DNA of 64,000 nucleotides from Phocoena phocoena (lineage: Eukaryota > Chordata > Mammalia > Artiodactyla > Phocoenidae). The position numbers and the translations under genes were made by a program. Below, in pieces: positions 45,401 to 54,159 of the stretch (position 1 is the stretch's first letter; every line of letters starts with the position of its first letter). The notes below the pieces were generated by a model that saw only the letters and a program-made list of their open reading frames with translations, searched no databases and was not told the DNA's origin. The stretch covers positions 32,934,842-32,998,841 of the forward strand of contig NC_089232.1 in NCBI RefSeq assembly GCF_963924675.1, in the 5' to 3' direction.

Positions 45401-47870
45401 TCTTTACACTTTATCGTTGCTTTCTTTATGAAGCAGAGTGGTGAATCACTGCACCAGCTTGAGTGAAAAGTCAAAAGAATTTTTGAAATGATCATCCATT
45501 TGTAAGATACCCTGGACAATAAAAATTGAAATTTCAGTGCATGACGACATAAGATGAAAGTTTCATGATCATGAGACACATGTAGGGAGATGCAAGGTCC
45601 AGAAACGGTCAAGCTGAAGATGTGTGGTCTTGACGACAGGGTGGAGGAAGGGGATGTCAGAACTCCATGTTCACTGTGTACATTTCGCCACAGGTCAGCC
45701 ATAGGAAAATGTTGATCATTCTCATTCTAGAATGTGAATTAGCCACTCTCAGCAAGTTATTTTGCCTTAAGTTTTAGCTCAAAGGACTCTTCCAGGTAAT
45801 GTTTATCCACAGATTCTTGGATGGGGTGACCTACATACCTCATGTAGAGAATAAACACAAGCAGGTAGAATGCCTTCCCAAAGAGCTGTCCTATGAGGTG
45901 TATTTTTGTTGGACTGGCCTTTTCCTCTACAATGACATATCCAATATTTTAAGTTCTCAAATTTATACTGTAGGAATAATCTGTTCATTTTCTATTTTTA
46001 AAGAATCCCCTTTTTAAATTTACATTAATTTTTGAATAGTTAATATTTCAAAAGGATGTGTGTTTCTCGTTAAAATGATTTTTTCTGTGCTGAATGAAAC
46101 TGTCTGAAATATGTTTGTTAATTTAAAAAGACAAATGTATGTGTGTGTTTATTGTTTTGGGTTTCAATGCTATCATCCTTATCTGGAATAACAAAAATCT
46201 CTGCCCTTTCTCCTTCCCAAATGTTCATGATTAACTTTTTAAATTGGAGCTAAGTAGCGAAAAACAAATATATACATCAATAAATAATGATTATTTTCTG
46301 AGATAATCTTGAAATATGAGAAGTTTCTTTAAATTTACTTTAAATTATTCTTAAGTTTAGAATAATTGAGCACCTTCTTCTGGTAGGAAAGATGCTAAAA
46401 TTAATCCTAGACTGATAATTGCATTTTTCTGAGGAGTATTTAAATTAATTCACCTTATGTTAATGCAGTTGAAACAAGTTCAGTTTCTTTTATATGTATT
46501 ACTTGAGTGGAGGTTCAGACTATTGGCATTAAAAAGTAATGTGAAGAAAAGGTAACAAATAAAGTATTTGATGGTTGATGAGGTCTAGACTTCTTAGTTA
46601 TATTGTGTATGAATCCACAAACACCAGATTTTGGAAAGCGAGTTCTCACTAAATGGACTGGGTGGTTTTAACATTCCAGTGTTGACTGAAATCAGTTAAT
46701 TTCCCCATAACATTCTTGTTTCTGCTAGAGTTACTTCGCTGATAGTTTTTTTTTAAATTTAAACTTAGGTACTTTTTATAAGTCTGGATTTTCAAATTTT
46801 GTAGACAGGCGATCCAAAGCCAGGCGTGAAGTTTAGGAAACCAGGACCTCTGCCTTGGCTTCCTCCTTCTGTCACCTCCAGGAGCTTGCTGCAGGCACTA
46901 GGAATATGACTGAGAAGGCCCTCTGATTCGGAGCTTAGTGGCACATGAGATGACAGATCTAAAATGACCGTGCTACCAACACCACAAGGTGGGTCACCTC
47001 TTTCATGTTGGGTACAATATGGTTCTGAATTGCCTTGTTCTTAGTTTTGAATTGGACAGTTTAGTTGCTTGTAAGAGCTACGTTTTATCCCATCTTTTAA
47101 ATGCTCTTTGCATTTCCCTCTGGTATTTTTAGTTATATGTGTTTTATTCTTGTTACTAATGTAATAAATTTATTGTAAATATTCAACATGAGAGAAATAC
47201 AATGTAAAAAATGAATGCGTTCAGCAATCTCATTGTAGCAGATGCTGTTGGTGGCCCCATCCACAACCACTCAGACTTGTCAGTTTCATACACTTGTCAG
47301 TTTCATGTATCACTACCAACACCAGAAAGTTCTTGCCTGCGGACTTTGCTTGAGGGCCCACTCTACCTGTGTTTGGGATGGTTGGAAGTGCTGGGGAATG
47401 AGTAACCCTTGGGATCCCTCGACCAGTGACTGACAGGATGCGTGAGTAAATATCTCAGCCTCCTTGCCTCTTGGTTGGGATAACTGAAAATAATGAAGGT
47501 TCTGCAGTCTCTCCCGGCATTCCCTGTTGGAATTAAGATGAAGTTGCCCACAGTAGCAACTTGCTTGAAAACACACTTTCTAATGGCTTCCTTCCTTTCC
47601 TGGTATTACATCTCCACTCCCCTACTGAGGTTTCCGGGTATCACTTCCCAAATGAACCACTTGTACTTGTTCCTTCTGGGAGGACCGAACCTAAGGTACC
47701 CATCATCCAAGGATGACACCATGGCTTTAAATACTCACTCTTCTCATGTGGATGTGAAGAAACTACACTGTTCTAGGGACTTTCTTGAGTGCTATTAGGC
47801 TGGAAATTTAACGAGAGATCCTGCTCATTATTTAGGAACTGAGTCAGGTTGCCCGTTCCCTCTAGACAGT
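45400..47870. other. Intergenic stretch, nothing recognised
   Basis: Short open frames only. Nothing matches a known protein, RNA gene or repeat that I can name with confidence. Confidence 0.4.
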
Positions 47871-47878
47871 CACTTATC

Positions 47879-48092
47879 TGGATTTCTCCAACTTGGCACC
47901 ACTGACATTTAGAGCTGGATAACTTTGTTGCGGGAGCTGTCTTGTGCATTGTAGGACGTTTAGCAGCGTCCCTAGTTTCTATCCACTAGATGTCAGGAGC
48001 ATCCCTGACCTGAGTTATGACAACCCAAAATATTTTTAGACATGGCCAAAAGTCCCTGGGGAGCCAGAGTTGGCCCCAGCTGAGGACCACTG
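47879..48092 (-). mobile_element. MER20-like hAT MITE
   Basis: CTCCAACTTGGCACCACTGA, GTGCATTGTAGGACGTTTAG, CATCCCTGACC and CTGAGGACCACTG are the reverse of MER20 in order and over its usual length of about 215 bp. Confidence 0.8.
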
Positions 48093-48099
48093 AGTTAGA

Positions 48100-49030
48100 T
48101 CCAAGTTTATGTGGGTCTAATGTGGCAAGTTTGTTTAGGGTACTTAAAGGCTTTCTGATCACCCAACAGGAAGGAAAGGACAGATTGAGGATGACCTGAA
48201 AAAAATCTTTGTGGTTATCCCCTTGCATTGGAGCTACCTCCTCCCAATAAAATACGTATAAAAGGTATATATTAGAAGAATTTTTGTATGGCAGTAAGGG
48301 TTCTTGGGTGGTGATACTTAGTCTGAGAGAAGTTAACATCTTTAGAGAAGGTGGCAGCTGGCTGGTGTCCTGAAGTAACTTGGGAAGTTACCACTGAACT
48401 TCGCAGAATGCCCAGTGGATGCAATTCTTCAATAAGAGGGAGTTCATGAAGACCTGGGAATTCCTGCTTTCAGTGTGCAGGTAGATAAAGAGCATTTGAT
48501 GTTTCCACCTGCTACTCTTCTGGTTTGGTGTAGGGGAAACCCAGTCCCAGATGCAGACGGGAAGCCGAGAATTCTTTCCACAACAAGAGTCAATCCAATC
48601 ACATCCTAGAGCGACATAGGGTGGGAATCGAACAAGTATTTGACATGCTTTGTTTTCACGATAGGTGTGTTAAGATAAGACTGTCCAATGCCAGGGAAAT
48701 TGTTAGGGAAAACAGATAGGTTGTCATCTAGTTGATAGTTTAGAATTCCTGGCTCCTCCCTCAGTTCTAGTTCTCAAAGGCTTGACCGATCCCTTTCATA
48801 TACCCTGGGAACATAGTCCAGACTTACCTGAGCCGCACCTTTACTCACCTCAAATATGAGATATCACTTCTCCTTTTCAAAGTGACTCCACTGTTTCCTG
48901 TGTTGAAAACTGCAGTGGCTGATTCTGTCCTCAATTTGGAATCCTGAGGGAAGGCATAGGAAAGTCAGTCTTTTCTAAAATGATTGGATTGGCATGGGAA
49001 ACATGCTACTGCACCCTCTGTTTCATGGTT
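48100..49030. other. Intergenic stretch, nothing recognised
   Basis: Mixed-composition non-coding sequence between two hAT MITEs. Confidence 0.4.
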
Positions 49031-49032
49031 GA

Positions 49033-49225
49033 CGGTGGTGATTCTCAAAGTGTAGTTCCAAAACCAGCTACAGCACCATCTCCTGGAAACTACCGAGGAA
49101 TGCAGATTCTCAGGCCTATCCCAGATCTGTTGAATTAGAAACTCTGGAGGTGGGGCCCAGAAATCTGTTTTGTAACAGGCTCTTGGGGGTGATTCTGGTT
49201 TGCACACTCAGGTTTGAGATTATTG
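49033..49225 (+). mobile_element. MER5A-like hAT MITE
   Basis: GATTCTCAAAGTGTAGTTCC, GAATGCAGATTCTCAGGCC, GGAGGTGGGGCCCAGAAATC and GGTTTGAGATTATTG follow the MER5A consensus order closely. Confidence 0.85.
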
Positions 49226-49604
49226 GTCCATGTTATAGGGGAAAAGGAAAAGTGAGGATGTGACTTTCAATCAGGCTTCTGCTTGGATTCCTGCACCCAG
49301 GGAGGGTCCTGTCTTCATCTCGTTGCCCATGGAGGCCCTGACACCAGGCCCTGAGGAAGATCACCCCTCCCGTAACTCAGACCTCTGTGTAGCACCAAGG
49401 ACATAGACACGGGGAGTGAGACTTCCTGGGACCAGGGAGCAAGGCCTCCCTAATTCTCAGTAACAGGCAATGATGTCCCTTGTTGGAAATGTCATTGCAA
49501 ACTGCCTGCCAAACACAGCGCTGGGTGACAGTGGTGCTGGCCTGTAGAAATGCTTCCTCTGTCCATTCCCTAAAATAAATGAGAACAATGGCCATCTTTA
49601 AACA

Positions 49605-50195
49605 GTTCCAGTGATGTGCCAGGCACCGTGTTAAATCAGCCCTGTGTGTGTAAATTTCATTTAACCCTCACAACATCTCTCTGTGGTGGGTACTTGCTAT
49701 GGACTGAAAGTCTGCACCCCTCAAATTCGTATCTTGAAGCCCCAACCTCCAAGGTAATGGTATTTGGAGGTGGGGCCTTTAGGAGGTGATTAGGTTTAGT
49801 TGAGGGTGGTCATGAGGGTGGATCCCCCACTGATGGGATTAGTGTCCTTATAAGAAGAGGAAGGGACCAGAGCCCTCTCTCTCTCCACCATGTGAGGACA
49901 CAGTGGAGAGGGGACATCTGCAAGCCAGGAAAAGCAACCTCTCCAGAACCCGCCTCTGCTAGCACCCTGATCTCAGGTTTCCAGTCTCCAAAACTATGAC
50001 AAATAAATTTGTTGTTTAAACCGCCTGGCTTATGGTATTTTGTCATGGCAGCCAGAGCAAATACAGTACTATTATCTTCCCATTTTACAAATGAAAAAAG
50101 AGGTTCAAAAAGACCGAGTCACCTGTCCTGGTTCACCCAGCTAGTGAGCAGCAGAGTAGGTTTGGTTGTGGCCTGTGTGATTCTGTCCTTGTCAA
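49605..50195 (-). mobile_element. MIR SINE (minus), split by an LTR
   Basis: The left part, GTGCCAGGCACCGTGTTAAA to ACAACATCTCTCTGTGGTGG, and the right part, ATCTTCCCATTTTACAAATG to CACCCAGCTAGTGAGCAGCA, read continuously as a reverse-orientation MIR once the LTR at 49695-50065 is removed. Confidence 0.75.
49695..50065 (+). repeat. MLT1A-like MaLR solo LTR
   Basis: 371 bp, beginning TGCTATGGACTG and ending AAATACA, flanked by the exact 5-bp duplication GTACT (49690-49694 and 50066-50070). Contains GGTATTTGGAGGTGGGGCCT and GTGTCCTTATAAGAAGAGG. It lies within a MIR. Confidence 0.92.
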
Positions 50196-50199
50196 CCTG

Positions 50200-50777
50200 C
50201 AGGTCCCCATCTCCTGGGTGGCTGAGGGTATAAATCCCTGCTTTTGGCTGAAACCTTAGTGACAGGGCCCTCTTGTCTCATCCATCACACATGCCCGGCC
50301 TTTGACCCTTCCTCAGTGATCCAGGCCTCAATTTTCCTGTGTGCTTCCTCTTGACTTCACACAGTTGTCCAATTTGGGGAGTAGCTATATTAACCTGCTC
50401 TGTTCAGAATCACTCTAAGGCCCTTGCACGGGCCTCTGTTCCCTCCTCCTCTCTTGCCCTTCCCCTATGAACCCACTCTCTCCTGGTGACTTGTTCAAGT
50501 GCCACTGGCACACTCTCTGCTCTGAGAAGGCAGTTCTCTACCTCTCAAGACTATGCTCTCTCGTCTTGAGGCTGCTTTTATTCACGCTAAGCAGACTGAG
50601 GCCTGGCCTGTCCCTTAGAAGGTGGATTGCCATATCTTTGCACGTGTTGTCTGTGTTTGCCTTACTCCTTTGGTGAGCTCAGTACTGGAATCCCTGTGTA
50701 TTGTCACTCAATGAGGCTGAAGCAGAATTCTGAGGAGAAGGGCTCAACTGGGTAACTTTTATGACTGAGGAAAGATG

Positions 50778-50808
<31 letters not shown>

Positions 50809-51888
50809 CGCGCGCGTCTGTGTGTTGCTTCGGGGGTGCTATTGGCAGAGAGGGAATGGTGCTATTCTGGATGTATCTATGTTTGTGCTGACATTTCATG
50901 TTTGTAAAACCTCACAGCTTGATGTGTTGATCCAATAAAATCATCCGGGGAGTGAAATAAAAATACCCAGAAGATTGGTGGGCAGGAGAGCTGACTGTGT
51001 GTGAAAGACACCAGAAAACTCTTCTTGTCACCCAAAGCATTGCTAGAAGGAAAAAAAAAAAACAAACAGTCAAGGAAAGAAGACCTAGCAGGCGATAGGG
51101 GGATGGCGGTCCTGAGTTTGCCTTGGGCCTCTCATGACAGGCTTTTGTCTTGTTAGAGCTGATTGGCACAGAACTTATTAAGAAATTTAGCAGTGTTCAT
51201 TCCTTGGACTATTTTGGACATTATACCAACTTCTTCTGGTGGGCTTTTGAAAGGACACTATTACGTCATTTTGGCTTGGGACCCAGGAAATGAGCCGGCA
51301 CTCTTCAAAGTTAATAAAACATCATCTGTCATAGAATTTGCAGGTGTGACTCAGTTCCTGCACTAAAATATACAATAGGAGGCCAGGGCTGAGGAGCCAG
51401 CCCTTTGGCAGGCGTAATGAGCATACTCTGAGCAGTCTGGAATCTTCTGTGTGCTGTCTAGGTTTGAAGTGACTTATTTGTGGGAGGATCAGACCTGCTA
51501 CCCTCAGCACCATGCAGGCCACTCTTGCCCCTGGGAGGTGCAGGAGAACCCCCTGTTGTTTCCCTGGGGATGGTTGCAGGTTACCCTACGGATGTGCTTT
51601 GACATCACACATGACTTTCATCTTCCTAAAGAGGGGAATTTTGTTGACAGGCCCATGGCACTGGTGGTGGCCACACTGGCTAAAATCTGAGTCTTTTTTC
51701 TAGATGAGGTGGGTTCCAGGAGTGACTGGGAATATTAAAGTGGAGTGCTCTTGTGTTTAGAACCTCACCTCCCCAAACCATGTGTTGCCTACAGGATCTG
51801 CCCCCCAGGGAAAAATAAGCAGGCTGATTTTTGCCCCTTGGATGAAGGGCTCCCACCTTGGCCTGTCTCCCCCAGCCTTTCTCTTGTA
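50200..51888. other. Intergenic stretch, no gene recognised
   Basis: Includes the (GT)n tract at 50777 and a C/T-rich part at 50230-50560. The 80-codon-class frames at 51451-51703 do not resemble known proteins. Confidence 0.4.
50777..50820. repeat. (GT)n plus (GC)n tract
   Basis: About 14 GT units run into ATGCGCGCGCGTCTGTGTG, an alternating purine-pyrimidine tract of the kind that can adopt Z-DNA. Confidence 0.9.
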
Positions 51889-51901
51889 TGAAATTCCTTT
51901 T

Positions 51902-52104
51902 TTTTTTTTTTTGCGGTACACGGGCCTCTCACTGTTGTGGTCTCTCCCGTTGCGGAGCACAGGCTCCGGACGCGCAGGCTCAGTGGCCATGGCTCATGGG
52001 CCCAGCCGCTTTGCGGCATGTGGGATCTTCCCGGACCGGGGCACGAATCCGTGTCCCCTGCATCGGCAGGTGGACTCTCAACCACTACGCCACCAGGGAA
52101 GCCC
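51902..52104 (-). mobile_element. CHR SINE, short (cetacean-type) form
   Basis: Minus-strand copy with GCGGTACACGGGCCTCTC next to the T-tail and terminal GGGAAGCCC. Target duplications tgaaattcctttt lie at 51889 and 52105-52117. Confidence 0.95.
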
Positions 52105-52260
52105 TGAAATTCCTTTTGAAGATGATGATGTGTTCATACTTCGGGTAGAACAGTGATTTTTCAATCGTTTTGGTCACAGGACCTCTTTATACTTCTAAAT
52201 TATTGAGGACTCCACAGAACTTTTGTTTTAGTTGGTTATATCTGTTGACATTTATCATGA

Positions 52261-52484
52261 CAGGGGTCAGCAAACTGTGGCCCATGGGCCAAATCTAGCC
52301 CATGACTGTTGTTTGTAAATAAAGTTTTGGTGGAACACAGCCAAATGCATTTGTTTATGTATTGTCTGTGGTTCTTTAACGCTCTAATGGTAGAGTTGAT
52401 TAGTTGTACTAGAGACTGGCTGGTGAAGCCTAAAATATTTATTATCTGTACCTTTATAGGAGAAGTTTACTGATGGCTAATATA
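52261..52484 (+). mobile_element. MER1-like hAT MITE nested in the hAT element
   Basis: Starts CAGGGGTCAGCAAACTGTGG and runs through GTAAATAAAGTTTTGGTGGA and CCTAAAATATTTATTATCTG to a decayed AGTTTACTGATGG end. The TIR is near-perfect at the left. Confidence 0.85.
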
Positions 52485-53626
52485 AAAAGTAAAATGAGAA
52501 ATGTTTAAAATATTTATTTATTAATTCATTTAAAACCATTACAAGAGAACAGACAACTTTTTTTAATTGAAAAATGTCCATACTTTCCAAAATATAATAA
52601 AACAAAAAATGTTTAGTGAGACTCAGAGTGGCGTTGTTTTCCATTTCTGCAAATTCCTTTGATCTTTTGCTTAATAGGAACAGCTCAGTTCTCATCTGCT
52701 TGCATTTAATCTGTTGTGGTATGTTGCTTTGTTTGAAGTGGGTGAAGAAAATCCAGCCCCGTAAAGGTATGTAGTTAGAAAAGGGAGGGGTATCTTAGTA
52801 GTCATTTCAGATATTTATGGATGTTTCCCTTTGACTACAACAAATCTTGACAAGTGGTAATTTCTAGAAGGTTGCATGTAGAATCTGAAACCATAGCAAT
52901 GAAAATTTCATACTCTGTTATGTTAAAATCCACTGGTCTAAATTGTACTTTGAATGGTTCTTATACCCATGTAAGATTTTTGTAACATCATGCATTAATT
53001 ATTTTGAAAATATTAGTTCACTGAGTTATTCATATCTTCCAAATGTTGACATATTTCCTTTTGTGTCATATCAAAACATCACATTTGTTAATATCCCCAT
53101 CGAGCTCATTAGAAGAGTCTTTAAGCTGTCAAACGCATGATGGTGCATACAGTTTTCCAAAATTCTAATTTTTGCTTGAAAGCCCAAATTTTATAATTGA
53201 CATCAAACTCTGCCAGTCGTTTTGCTTGTCGGGATCTGCTCATTTCATTCATTTTCAAGAAAATGTCTGCCAAATACTCAAATCTGTAGAACCATAGTTT
53301 GTCTGTCAGTCAGTTAAGTGGTGTCCCATTTAAAAAAGGACGAATTCAGTTTTCAGCTCTAACATTTACACAAGAGCATTTCCCAGAGACAACCATTCAA
53401 TAAGCAGAAGTGCTTTATGTATATTTTTTATATATTCACACAGCATGTTATATAAAAAATATATATATATGCAAAGGTTGCAATTAATAAAGTTAATATT
53501 TCTTACAGCTTCATAGAGGACTTTTTTTTTTTTTTCATAGAGGACATTTTTAAAGTAAAAGTGTTTCTTCTTTCTTGTGAGTACGTGGTGGGAAAGACAT
53601 ACAGTACGAGGCCACTGCCTTGACAT
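52477..53626 (-). pseudogene. hAT transposase relic
   Basis: Minus-strand fragments resemble parts of a hAT transposase, for example the stretch at 52600-52695 and the one starting MSRQWPRTVC at 53626. They are broken by stops, frameshifts and poly-T insertion. By position in the element these are the remains of its single gene. It cannot encode an active protein. Which hAT subfamily it came from is inferred only from general resemblance. Confidence 0.55.
53522..53534. repeat. T13 run flanked by an 11-bp direct repeat
   Basis: TCATAGAGGAC occurs at 53511-53521 and 53535-53545 with only 13 T between. Confidence 0.9.
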
Positions 53627-53757
53627 ATGCTAAGGCACCAGCAGTTTTACCCTCCCCCTCATTGCTTTTGGATCATCCGTGTGAATGTCCAAATAGTGAA
53701 GAAGACAAATAACATCTTACTATTATTATGAACATAGATTTGACCTTGTGGATCTTT

Positions 53758-54098
53758 TTTTATTGAAGTAAGTATAGTTGATTTACAATGTTGTGTTAAT
53801 TTCCTCTGTACAGCGAAGTGATTCAGTTTTATACACACACACACACACACACACACACATGTTCTTTGGTGGGAATGTAAGTTGGTGCAGCCACTATGGA
53901 AAACATAATGGAGGTTCTTCAAAAATCTAAAAATAGAACTATCACATGATCCAGCAATCCCGCTCCTGGGAATATATCTGGACAAAACTCTAATTCAGAA
54001 AGATACATGCACCTCTATGTTTATAACAGCACTATTCACAATAGCCGAGACAGGGACACAACCTAAATGTCCATCAGTAGATGAATGGATAAAGAAGA
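53758..54098 (-). mobile_element. LINE-1 insertion with 5' inversion
   Basis: 53758-53830 is minus-strand L1 3' end (ATTGAAGTAAGTATAGTTGA). A (CA)n tract follows. 53860-54098 is + strand ORF2-region L1 (GGTGCAGCCACTATGGAAAA, ACACAACCTAAATGTCCATC). The 11-bp duplication tgtggatcttt lies at 53747-53757 and 54099-54109. Confidence 0.9.
53832..53859. repeat. (CA)n microsatellite
   Basis: About 13 CA units sit at the L1 inversion junction. Confidence 0.95.
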
Positions 54099-54159
54099 TG
54101 TGGATCTTTGAAAGTGTGTCCATGGGCCACTCTTGGAGAACCTGCTGAGGTAGAAAGGG

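Larger units (their letters stand above)
52151..54147 (-). mobile_element. Near-complete hAT (Charlie-like) DNA transposon, interrupted twice
   Basis: The left end CAGTGATTTTTCAATC and right end TTGGAGAACCTGCTG are decayed hAT inverted repeats. The 8-bp flanks gggtagaa (52143-52150) and aggtagaa (54148-54155) match at seven positions, as in a hAT target duplication. The interior on the minus strand is a decayed transposase gene. Removing the MER1-like (about 52261-52484) and LINE-1 (53758-54098) inserts leaves roughly 1.4 kb. The family sub-name is not certain. Confidence 0.8.
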
